Below are positions 6,721 through 13,994 of a DNA stretch of 20,206 nucleotides, one piece after another (position 1 is the first letter of the stretch; the number at the start of each line of letters is the position of its first letter). Below the pieces are notes generated by a model, which saw only the letters and a program-made list of their open reading frames with translations, did no database searches and had not been told where the DNA came from. Source of the DNA: CAZLMG01 sp964560765 (GTDB lineage: Bacteria; Bdellovibrionota_B; Oligoflexia; Oligoflexales; CAZLMG01); contig CAZLMG010000056.1 in the NCBI GenBank assembly GCA_964560765.1, positions 1-20,206 of the forward strand, read 5' to 3'. The position numbers were made by a program, and so were the translations under genes.

Positions 6721-9700
6721 TTATTGGGCCAGCGGCGTCGCCAGCATGACTTGATCCCAGCCGTTGTCGTTGGAAGTTGCTGAATCCTGCCAGCATGTAT
6801 CGACCCAGGACTGCGTCCACAATCCGGAAATGGCCGAATTGCTGCCATTGACTGATGCATAGGTGATCGATTTTTTCTCACCCCATTGACAGTCGCCTTG
6901 ATCACCCCCGCGGGTAACGGTTTGGAAGTCGGTAGAAACCAGCATGAACTTCTGTATTGAAGAGCCATCCGCTGACATCTGCGGCATCAGTTCACCGGCC
7001 ATCTTCTGATGCATAGGTGACTTTACCGTAACTGGAAAGGTGAAGCCTAGGGAGTTCGTACTCGGAGCTGGTTGGTAACCCAGGCTGATATTTGGAATAC
7101 ACATGGAGTTTCGCTTCAGGTCGCGCTTTTTCTGGACGTATGGATCGTTAGTATTGCCCCCGCCAAGCCAGCGCTTAAAGTCGCCTAGTCGCTGCTTCAA
7201 GCTAAACAAGCGATCGACGTCCGTCCGCCACGTATCGAAGGCGGGAAAGGTGCAGGTTGCGGTTGTATCCCAACAGGCGTAATTCATTTTCGCGCTTAGT
7301 TCCGAAGGAACTGCGGCGCCACACTGGAGTGAGATAGCACTTCCGTCTAGGGTCAAACTACTCAGACTGCCCAGGTCACCATAGAACCAGCAATAGTCCC
7401 AAAGCAGGTATTGGGCATCCCAGCGATCCAAGTTGTTGAGGGCAAACTGGGCAACGGCTGGACCAAGCACCGCCAAATCCTCGGTTGCCTCGGTTTCGTT
7501 GCTGGTTTCCGCGCCATCGACGCTGTCACCATTGGCGTCCTGCAACTGCAGAGCAAAGAGTCCATTGCGCCAATTGCTCTCTGAAATTCGGTAGGCTAGA
7601 TCTGTTAGGATCCAGTCCTCCGGCTTCCAAGTATCGTCGGCATTGTTAGCTGAGTTGTCCAATTGTTGCTTGTAGTCGGCAAAACGCACCTTGGTGCAGG
7701 CCTGGACCAAATTGTTGGTCAGGGCATAGTCCAGGAAGTTGTAGACGACGTCGTACTTCGAATCGGCAACGCTTGATCTTAGCTTCCAAGCGCTATAGGT
7801 GTAGTCCCAAGTTGCGTCGTACACTTCACCGTATTCCAATTTCTTCCAAAAACTCTCGGGGTCGTTGTCGCTGCCCAAGTTGACGCTGAAGTTCATGGTC
7901 GACAGATCAAGTTGATATTCTTGCGCGCAGACTTGTTGCTGGGCGAACTCACTGGCCGTATTGTTGTAGTTCACATCCCAGGCATAAAATGGGTCATCAT
8001 TCTGGTAGAGCTTCCAGAAGGTGACGCCAAGCGAATCACCATCACTGAGGATGCCGACATTCATATTGAAACTGAGGTTACATGATGAGGCCAACGCCGT
8101 GAGGTTGGCCGCTTCGCCGATGCACTTGAAAATCTGTTGTCGCTCCCAATGCCAGTCGATGTTGCCGTACTCCAGGGCCAGAGCTTGCGTCAATGCAGAT
8201 AAAGCAGGTGTGCCTGCTAAAACTGCGGGTGCATCTGTTTCCATGTTTGTGCCCGCAGTAGCCGATGCATTTGCTAAATCCTCGTAAACATAGCGGAAAT
8301 CAGCCCCTTGCCCACCCCAGCGGACTTCATCGAAGGCCCACAAGGCGCTGCTGACCACGTCGTTGGCAGCCCATGCCAGCATCTGATTGATCTCGTACAT
8401 AGCCACGCACTGATCTTTCGCATAGGTTCGGGCTTGGGACTGAGTGAGTGTGCCCTCTTTGAATTGCCGGCAGGCTTCTTGCGTCATCCACTCGCTGCGT
8501 GCCCGTTCAAATCGGGATGCATCTAAACTCGGAAAGTCGGCTGCGTTGAGGTCCCAGACAGAACATTCCTTCCATACCCAGTTCGGATCGATGTACGGGT
8601 CGTTTGCTGCCCATGCGGGAATGCCGTAGGTGACCTTATTGCTGGTGAAGATCGTCTGGGCCGCATCGGCATAGGCTTCGCACGCTCCGCTGCCACCAAA
8701 GATGGTCTTGAAATCGGTGACCCATTGCTGCTCGCTGCTGCTGGATAGCTGCTGATTGTAGTAGTCGATACGAGACTGGTCGGTCCAGCCGTTGGTGATA
8801 ATGGCGTCAAGCAAAGGACGGAAGCGGATGCCTTCACTGCCGAATTCAACCATGTTACTGCCATCAGACAGGTGATAGCTCAGTGCGCCATCTTCGTCGT
8901 GGCAGCGATCGTAAGCCTTGCGGTCTTTCCAAACCTCCAAATGTGGCAATTTCTTGGATGTGGCAGGCGTGAACGCAAAGTACATCAATTCGCCCCAGCA
9001 CGAATTGGCGTCGAGAGCAGGGTATTCGCCTTTGTTGGCGTTGTACATATTGCGGTCGAGCCACTGCATGCATACGTTGTAAGTGCCGTCGTTGATGTTC
9101 AAGTTCTTCAAGAAGTTCGGAATTGCAGCACCTAGCGAGCTGGTATCAACCGCCATGGTTGAACCGTCGCTCTTGACGATCAATTGTTCTATTTTGACTT
9201 TGGATGCGCCGGTTGCCTTATCAAAACTCACGTCCATTTTTGCTAGATTGGTGGATTCACTTAGGTTGAAATCCTTGCTGGCCAGCATTCCGATAATTTC
9301 AAGCGCTTCTTCTGTTGGGCCTTCGAGGATGAAGCAGCCAAACGCATTATTCTGAAAAGCGCTGCTGCAGTCCAATTGAAAGGAGCCGTTGGACTCGACC
9401 TGATCGACGCAGGCGACGTTGCTATCCAATGTGGTGGTTACGCATTTGAAGAACGTCAGATTACCTCCGGTCAAGCTAGCGCCAACACCAGTCAAGTTTA
9501 AGGTACCCGCAATGGTTACGGCCCCATCGTTCGTGGCCGCGCCGCTGGAGGTTGAGGTGCTGCTGCTTGAGCTGCTGCTCGAGGTACTGCTTGACGAAGA
9601 ACTCGAGGCCGCACACTCTTCAGGTGCCCCAACTGAAGTCAAAGTGTCTGCACAAACATAAGCCGTTCGGTCTTGATAGATTAGCCGCGCGGAACCGCCT

Positions 9701-9771
9701 TCCGGAGTGCAGGCACCGATCGCTAGATAGGTCGTAGTAACGGAGAGAAGGGTGATTTTTGCTCGGACCAT
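6721..9771 (-). CDS. Large Ser-linker lipoprotein, unknown function
   Basis: A 1016-residue product. The start MVRAKITLLSV at 9771 is preceded by GGGAGG 7 nt upstream and by a type II signal with IGAC (Cys21). The open frame runs upstream to 10140, but that extension is Arg/Lys/Gln-rich, lacks a signal and overlaps the divergent promoter, so I reject it. After a short Cys-containing region (Cys40, Cys53) comes a Ser/Thr-only linker (about residues 56-76, encoded by AGC-type repeats at 9544-9606). A beta-rich segment up to about residue 210 follows, then a large Trp/Tyr/Asn/Asp/Cys-rich region to the C-terminus. I recognise no domain. Lipid anchor, linker and large head suggest a cell-surface protein. 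A strong terminator follows; it is probably monocistronic. Confidence 0.8.
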   Translation of the reverse strand: MVRAKITLLSVTTTYLAIGACTPEGGSARLIYQDRTAYVCADTLTSVGAPEECAASSSSSSSTSSSSSSSSTSTSSGAATNDGAVTIAGTLNLTGVGASLTGGNLTFFKCVTTTLDSNVACVDQVESNGSFQLDCSSAFQNNAFGCFILEGPTEEALEIIGMLASKDFNLSESTNLAKMDVSFDKATGASKVKIEQLIVKSDGSTMAVDTSSLGAAIPNFLKNLNINDGTYNVCMQWLDRNMYNANKGEYPALDANSCWGELMYFAFTPATSKKLPHLEVWKDRKAYDRCHDEDGALSYHLSDGSNMVEFGSEGIRFRPLLDAIITNGWTDQSRIDYYNQQLSSSSEQQWVTDFKTIFGGSGACEAYADAAQTIFTSNKVTYGIPAWAANDPYIDPNWVWKECSVWDLNAADFPSLDASRFERARSEWMTQEACRQFKEGTLTQSQARTYAKDQCVAMYEINQMLAWAANDVVSSALWAFDEVRWGGQGADFRYVYEDLANASATAGTNMETDAPAVLAGTPALSALTQALALEYGNIDWHWERQQIFKCIGEAANLTALASSCNLSFNMNVGILSDGDSLGVTFWKLYQNDDPFYAWDVNYNNTASEFAQQQVCAQEYQLDLSTMNFSVNLGSDNDPESFWKKLEYGEVYDATWDYTYSAWKLRSSVADSKYDVVYNFLDYALTNNLVQACTKVRFADYKQQLDNSANNADDTWKPEDWILTDLAYRISESNWRNGLFALQLQDANGDSVDGAETSNETEATEDLAVLGPAVAQFALNNLDRWDAQYLLWDYCWFYGDLGSLSSLTLDGSAISLQCGAAVPSELSAKMNYACWDTTATCTFPAFDTWRTDVDRLFSLKQRLGDFKRWLGGGNTNDPYVQKKRDLKRNSMCIPNISLGYQPAPSTNSLGFTFPVTVKSPMHQKMAGELMPQMSADGSSIQKFMLVSTDFQTVTRGGDQGDCQWGEKKSITYASVNGSNSAISGLWTQSWVDTCWQDSATSNDNGWDQVMLATPLAQ

Positions 9772-10007
9772 GTTGAGGCCTCCCGGGCACAAATTGAGCA
9801 TGAGCAGTGCAATGGAATCAGGGTCCATCATCGTCACCGGCTCGGCATTCTTAAGATCATTTATTTTTGTCAATAAAGTACGGCAGGTTATGGCCTCATA
9901 TCGGCGTGCCGCCGGCTGCCAATTCCTACAAGTTTTTAGAATTTTGCCGATGGCAACGAGGAGCTGAACAATTTCTTTGCACCGTGAAATTAGGGATGGA
10001 GCCGGAC

Positions 10008-10799
10008 ATGCGTCGTCAGAGAGTGATTGCCTTTGTGGGCGGGGTCGCCTTTCTTGGATTTGTCGGCTGGCTATTGACGAGCAGTGGCTATTCTCCGTTC
10101 GTCCCGGATGTAGCGCCGACGGTAAATCCGTCAACCGCAAATCGGGTTCGAGTCAATAGCGGCGCGGCTGTGAACGGCCAGCCGCAGCGCCCTGAGCATG
10201 CGCGTGTGCAAAGGCAGCAAGAAGAGGCTCGCCTGCGTTCGCTCTCGATGGCGGCCCCAATTGAAATGCTGGATTTGGAGCCTGGAGCACGCTTTGTCTA
10301 CCAACTAGAGGCGCAGGCCGACAAGGATCGGGCAGTCGGCACCTTGGAGGTAGCGATTTTAAAGAAGCAGCCGCGTGGCTTAATGGCACGTTACACATTG
10401 TCGGCATTTGGCAAGCAAGCCTCCGTCATGGAGGAGCTTACCAGCGATCCGACGGCGAACGACCTCAATATTATGCGCCCGGAGTTTGCCGAGGGTCAGC
10501 TCGCAGATTTGCGTCCTGCTCTCGAATTACTAGCAAAAATGATAAGTTTGGACGGCGCTCGTCTGAGTCGGGGTCAAATGAGTGAGTATTCTGTTCGGCC
10601 GGGCAAGGAAAGACGCTACGGCGAAAATACCGGCCGCGAATACATCTTCCGGCATGCACCTTCGCGGGCCGAAGGACAAGTTGTCCGCGCGGAGTCGTTG
10701 ACCATCCCAGTGCTTTATGCATCGCAAAAGACTGAACAGCAAAAAATATCCGTGCAACTGGCGTTAGCTCAGGATCTGGACTCACGTCCCGGCCACTAA
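10008..10799 (+). CDS. Membrane-anchored protein, unknown
   Basis: A 263-residue product: MRRQRV, one transmembrane or signal-anchor helix (IAFVGGVAFLGFVGWLL, residues 7-23), a Pro/Ser/Asn/Arg/Gln-rich linker (about 25-85), then a beta-rich globular domain (LEPGARFVYQLEAQ, GTLEVAILKK) ending in SRPGH. The start at 10008 has GGAG 6 nt upstream; ATG 9996 and GTG 9984 are in frame but have poorer sites. The open frame back to 9867 lies in the divergent promoter region. The domain is probably extracytoplasmic, anchored at the inner membrane; function not recognised. It diverges from the Ser-linker lipoprotein, so the two could share regulation. Its 3' end overlaps a TauE/SafE remnant on the other strand by 18 nt. 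Confidence 0.7.
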   Translation: MRRQRVIAFVGGVAFLGFVGWLLTSSGYSPFVPDVAPTVNPSTANRVRVNSGAAVNGQPQRPEHARVQRQQEEARLRSLSMAAPIEMLDLEPGARFVYQLEAQADKDRAVGTLEVAILKKQPRGLMARYTLSAFGKQASVMEELTSDPTANDLNIMRPEFAEGQLADLRPALELLAKMISLDGARLSRGQMSEYSVRPGKERRYGENTGREYIFRHAPSRAEGQVVRAESLTIPVLYASQKTEQQKISVQLALAQDLDSRPGH

Positions 10800-11031
10800 G
10801 AGCCCACCGTGAACGAGGTAGTGGGCGCCGATCATCAACACGATGCGGCGCGTATACACACGAAACTGGGATTCACTAAACATGCAGAATCATGGCCACA
10901 CTCACCGGCAGCACGGCCGAATACACGCCCATGAGCACCATTCCTCCCGCCATACCGAACATGCCAGAAATGACCGAGGCAAGGATGCTGGCGGCGATGA
11001 TGACGATGGTAACGCTAAGGTCGATGTTGAT
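10782..11031 (-). pseudogene. Internally deleted TauE/SafE permease gene
   Basis: Read on the minus strand from 11031, 51 codons in one frame give INIDLSVTIVIIAAS..., then SGMFGMAGGMVLMG and LPVSVAMILH, and a stop at 10876. This is the N-terminus of a TauE/SafE (DUF81) permease; the SGxFGMAGGM glycine motif and the LPV..AM.LH block are typical. From 10883 a different frame reads FSESQFRVYTRRIVL then MIGAHYLVHGG and a stop at 10782, which fits the last segment and final helix of the same family. Together only about 80 of the usual 240-260 residues remain, with the deletion junction near 10879-10884. AGGAGG (11039-11044) lies 7 nt before the first codon, which is ATC and not ATG, so the start may also be mutated. 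An intact homologue is at 13173. Confidence 0.8.
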
Positions 11032-11044
11032 GGTTTTGCCTCCT

Positions 11045-11355
11045 CATTCGCGTATTATCCTAAGCACTGCATCCGAAGCGTAATGACTCCGAAACAAATA
11101 GTCATTACCGAGTGTTGAGTGCTTTGGCGCCGGCGGCCTGAATCGGTGTCGGCGCCACAACCTGAAACTCAGCTTAACCCGCTGTAAATATTATGAATTA
11201 TATCAGATTCAAGCTGATCCAGGCATGGAGTTGGCAGCGCTTGGGTCCAGACGATTTTCCCAACATCCTGAAACCATGGCCTTAAGTAACATGGCCCGTC
11301 GCCTGCAAGGCCTGTCGTACGCAATCGCATCGTCGTACGAATAGGGAGGCCGCCT
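11045..11355. other. Intergenic, with dyads and no gene
   Basis: No credible gene. There are two structures. TGGCGCCG (11125-11132) / CGGCGCCA (11150-11157) is a perfect 8-bp inverted repeat with a 17-nt loop and no T-run. TCGTACG (11315-11321) / CGTACGA (11334-11340) ends 4 nt before the Shine-Dalgarno of the pilin operon. Promoters for the pilin operon should be here. Confidence 0.45.
11315..11340 (+). promoter_or_regulatory. 7-bp inverted repeat just before the pilin operon
   Basis: TCGTACG at 11315-11321 and CGTACGA at 11334-11340 with 12 nt between them. Because CGTACG is itself palindromic, this can also be read as a direct repeat of GTCGTACG with 18-nt spacing. The ribosome site GGGAGG of the next gene begins at 11344, so a bound protein or an RNA hairpin here could block expression. 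Confidence 0.35.
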
Positions 11356-12618
11356 GTGCCGCAATCATTAATAACGCACTGCAATCGAGCGCGACGATCC
11401 GTGGTGATACCATCGCAGCGCGGTTATGTGGGCATGGAGAGCCTCTTGGCTCTGAGCATCGTACTGATCGTCTTTAGCCTTTCTGCCGCGCAAATTGGCC
11501 GGCAAGTGCGGATGCAGGCGGCCGTTCTGCAAAAGAGTCAAGTGGAGGAGCTTCGTTCGTACGTGCGCAATCGTCTTGACTGTCGACAGACCGTAGATCA
11601 TTCCGTCGCACTTTGTGGCACGGGGCGCACCATTCCCCTCTTAGATGTTGATGGCGCAGAATTTCTCGACGCCGAGGGGATGACGCGTCTCGGTCCGCGC
11701 GCCGACTTGGCCATGCGTGCTTACTGCGATGACGCGGCGCCTGGAACGTTGCGACTGGAATACGCGCGTTTGCAATTGGCAGGCACCAGCTCGGGTATGA
11801 CAGCCGCCAGCGAATTGGAGTTTGCTCGTCATCCTGTTTCGGGTCAATCGGAAGGGTGGCGCGACCTCTTTGATGGTGTGCCTGTGGTATGCGCTAGTAC
11901 TGCACCACCACCAATGAGTGGGCCGAGCGTTTGTGGCAGCGTGGTCGACGAAACCGTGACGCTGAATCGAGCGCAGATTCACGCCGCGATCAACGCCTCG
12001 GCTGGGACAGCGCTGATCGCTGCCGATACCGGTCTTCTAGGCGACGATTTTCACGCAGAATTGGCCTGCAATCTTGCAGGCTACGAGACTCACACCGCAT
12101 ATGTTCGAGGCAGCTGTTCGGCGCGAACGGGAATTTGGCGATGGTACAAGTCAGATCTCGATATCTTCAGCGCTTGCTTTGGCAATAAGCAACTTGCAGC
12201 AGTGACCTGTCGCTACCGGCGCCCATGCGAAACCCACTGTGCAGACATGAGTTCCATGCGCAACGCCCAAGAGGCCATCGCCAATGTCTCGACCTGGAAC
12301 ATGAATATCGGGCACGCCATCGGCGGAAATCGATCTTACGCGGGAACGACGGCACAAAATCCGCACGCCGGGGTCAATAGCCAGCAAGTTGCATCGCGCC
12401 TGGAGCTGTGTCGATTGCGGGGATACGCATCTGTCCAGAAATATACGACCTCGGATTACAGCAGTTGTGGGGACAATTTGATAGCTCGCTTCAATGTCGC
12501 AAGCAATTCCTGGAGTCGACATGGGGCGTGCGCCGCTGGCAATCGCAAGATTAAGACGCTCACCTGTGCAGACCCAATCCCAGCCCAGTGTTCGCGACGC
12601 TTTCGCGTTCATGAATAG
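11356..12618 (+). CDS. Pilin-like protein with duplicated Cys-rich module
   Basis: A 420-residue product. Start GTG, with GGGAGG 6 nt upstream. Residues 21-48 (QRGYVGMES then LLALSIVLIVFSLSAAQI) form a type IV prepilin leader: a 23-residue leader ending in Gly23, cleavage before Tyr24, Glu28 at the +5 position and a hydrophobic helix. A stretch with DCRQTV and LLDVDG follows, conserved in part in the next gene. The C-terminal half has two copies of a four-Cys module: Cys238/254/274/285 and Cys352/371/392/404, both C-x(2-3)-GY ... C ... AC-x(2)-GN ... TC. Likely assembled or anchored by the type IV pilus or type II secretion machinery, whose core genes are not here. The module's function is unknown; adhesion is an inference. 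Confidence 0.7.
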   Translation: MPQSLITHCNRARRSVVIPSQRGYVGMESLLALSIVLIVFSLSAAQIGRQVRMQAAVLQKSQVEELRSYVRNRLDCRQTVDHSVALCGTGRTIPLLDVDGAEFLDAEGMTRLGPRADLAMRAYCDDAAPGTLRLEYARLQLAGTSSGMTAASELEFARHPVSGQSEGWRDLFDGVPVVCASTAPPPMSGPSVCGSVVDETVTLNRAQIHAAINASAGTALIAADTGLLGDDFHAELACNLAGYETHTAYVRGSCSARTGIWRWYKSDLDIFSACFGNKQLAAVTCRYRRPCETHCADMSSMRNAQEAIANVSTWNMNIGHAIGGNRSYAGTTAQNPHAGVNSQQVASRLELCRLRGYASVQKYTTSDYSSCGDNLIARFNVASNSWSRHGACAAGNRKIKTLTCADPIPAQCSRRFRVHE

Positions 12619-12629
12619 GAGACGTTTGC

Positions 12630-13085
12630 ATGAAAAATATGCTGGTAATCACTGCAGGAACGCAACGACGGAGCGAACAAGGTAATGCCACCCTCGCGGC
12701 CATCCTCGCGATCGTCCTGGGTGCCATGGTCGTCAGCCTGGTCAACGATATGCACCTGTCGCATATGCAAGGGTTACATTCAGTTGCCAAGTCGGCGAAA
12801 TTGCGTGATCTGCGGCACTGGGTGCGAAATCGAGTCGACTGTGCGAACACGGTAGCAAACATGACAAGCTGCCAACCGCAAATGCCTCTGTATGATTCGG
12901 ACGAGCAGGTGGTGGTGGCATCTGGCACGCCGGTGACCGTCGTGGGTGGCTACCAGCTGCGAGCCGGATGCTTCGCCAATGAGATCAAAGTCGAAGTTCT
13001 TGATTTGGGCGCTCCACCGGCGACGGCACCTTGGGCGCCACTATTTTCGGGTTCCATGCCTCTCGGCTGTCACTTTGTTCCATAA
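12630..13085 (+). CDS. Second, atypical pilin-like protein
   Basis: A 151-residue product starting 11 nt after the preceding pilin-like gene, with AGGAGA 7 nt before its ATG, so the two are co-transcribed. SEQG (Gly18) followed by NATLAAILAIVLGAMVV resembles a prepilin leader and helix, but the Glu at +5 that core pilins need is Ala23. After the helix, RDLRHWVRNRVDCANTV matches EELRSYVRNRLDCRQTV of the upstream protein, and both contain a LYDSDE/LLDVDG-like block and late Cys residues (GYQLRAGC, LGCHFVP). They are paralogues, the second lacking the Cys-module half. A missing Glu5 is typical of tip-capping minor pseudopilins (GspK/PilX-like), which suggests a tip role; that is inference. Confidence 0.65.
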   Translation: MKNMLVITAGTQRRSEQGNATLAAILAIVLGAMVVSLVNDMHLSHMQGLHSVAKSAKLRDLRHWVRNRVDCANTVANMTSCQPQMPLYDSDEQVVVASGTPVTVVGGYQLRAGCFANEIKVEVLDLGAPPATAPWAPLFSGSMPLGCHFVP

Positions 13086-13114
13086 TCCTAGAAGCCTTGA
13101 GAGACAGGGCAAGA

Positions 13115-13159
13115 TTGACTAACCCCAGATAAGCGTTACACTGGGTTTGGTCGCTTATC
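13115..13159 (+). promoter_or_regulatory. Promoter with palindromic operator before the sulfide operon
   Basis: TTGACT (13115-13120) and TACACT (13137-13142) are separated by 16 nt, a fair sigma-70 pair. The -10 lies between the arms of a perfect 8-bp inverted repeat GATAAGCG (13128-13135) / CGCTTATC (13152-13159). A second, one-mismatch dyad AACCCCAG (13121-13128) / CTGGGTTT (13141-13148) overlaps it. This arrangement fits a repressor operator or a 5' structure; no candidate regulator gene is adjacent. Confidence 0.55.
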
Positions 13160-13172
13160 AGTGGGGAATGGG

Positions 13173-13970
13173 ATGGAGTTGTTTGGGTACATCGGCGCAG
13201 TTTTGACGGGAGTTTCCCTCGGGTTGATTGGTGGCGGCGGCTCCATACTGATTGTACCCATCCTTGTCTATCTGTTTGGTAAAGAGCCGACCATCGCCAC
13301 TGCCTATTCACTATTTGTGGTGGGCGTAGCCAGTCTCATTGGCTCGCAACGCTATGCCAAACAAAAGCTCATCGACTACAAGACCGGTGCCGTATTTGCC
13401 ATTCCTTCTTTTGCTGGGGTGTTTGTGGCGCGGCGCCTACTGATCCCTGCGCTGCCGGAAACGATCTTCAGCACTGCCGATTTTACCTTGAGCAAGGGCG
13501 GCCTAATCATGACCGTCTTTGCAGTGGTGATGCTGATGGCTTCGCTGGCGATGATTCGCCGCAAGAATGCCAACACGGGCGGCGACTCGTCTGGGGCGGC
13601 TCAGCTCAATTATCCTTTGATCGCGATCGAAGGGTTGGGTGTTGGTGCGCTTACCGGGTTTGTTGGTGCTGGCGGTGGATTTTTGATTATTCCGGCGCTG
13701 GTTCTGCTGGCAAAGATTCCCATGAAGATTGCAGTGGGTACTTCGCTACTGATTATTGCGGTCAAGTCGCTGTTTGGATTTTTAGGCGACGTCGGCGGTG
13801 CGGTGGACTTAGAGTGGGCCTTTTTGTTGAAGATTACCTTGGCAGCGTCCCTCGGTATCTTTGGTGGGACCTATCTTTCGAAATTTGTTCCCGGCAAAAA
13901 GTTGGAGCCTGCTTTTGGTTGGTTCGTCTTGGTGATGGGAATTTACATCTTGGCCAAGCAGTTTGTATAA
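13173..13970 (+). CDS. TauE/SafE-family permease (sulfur-compound exporter)
   Basis: A 265-residue integral membrane protein. The family hallmark glycine motifs appear twice: GLIGGGGSILIVPIL near residue 20 in the N-terminal half and GFVGAGGGFLIIPALV near residue 165 in the second half, the expected inverted pair. Several hydrophobic helices lie between, including VFAIPSFAGVFVARRLL, and the last residues are ILAKQFV. TauE/SafE proteins export sulfite, sulfoacetate or related sulfur anions. ATG 13173 has GGGGA upstream; a GTG at 13161 is in frame but would overlap that site. The gene lies 24 nt before a sulfide:quinone oxidoreductase, which points to export of an oxidised sulfur product or control of sulfite stress. 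Substrate is inferred from context. Confidence 0.85.
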   Translation: MELFGYIGAVLTGVSLGLIGGGGSILIVPILVYLFGKEPTIATAYSLFVVGVASLIGSQRYAKQKLIDYKTGAVFAIPSFAGVFVARRLLIPALPETIFSTADFTLSKGGLIMTVFAVVMLMASLAMIRRKNANTGGDSSGAAQLNYPLIAIEGLGVGALTGFVGAGGGFLIIPALVLLAKIPMKIAVGTSLLIIAVKSLFGFLGDVGGAVDLEWAFLLKITLAASLGIFGGTYLSKFVPGKKLEPAFGWFVLVMGIYILAKQFV

Positions 13971-13994
13971 ATGGCCAGGTTTGGAGGGGACAAC

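Noticed and set aside
9860..9877. TTTATT-N6-AATAAA dyad as operator between 9771 and 10008
   Set aside because: Short AT-only arms in an AT-rich promoter region are expected by chance; no second copy.
9772..10140. N-terminal extension of the large lipoprotein to 10140
   Set aside because: The extension lacks a signal, is compositionally unlike the mature protein and covers the divergent promoter; the lipobox start at 9771 has a good ribosome site.
10843..11118. Plus-strand 91-residue His/Asp-rich ORF
   Set aside because: It is the shadow of the TauE/SafE remnant read on the opposite strand; no ribosome site.
11125..11157. TGGCGCCG/CGGCGCCA dyad as terminator
   Set aside because: No T-run on either strand and no gene ends immediately before it; kept only as an unexplained dyad.
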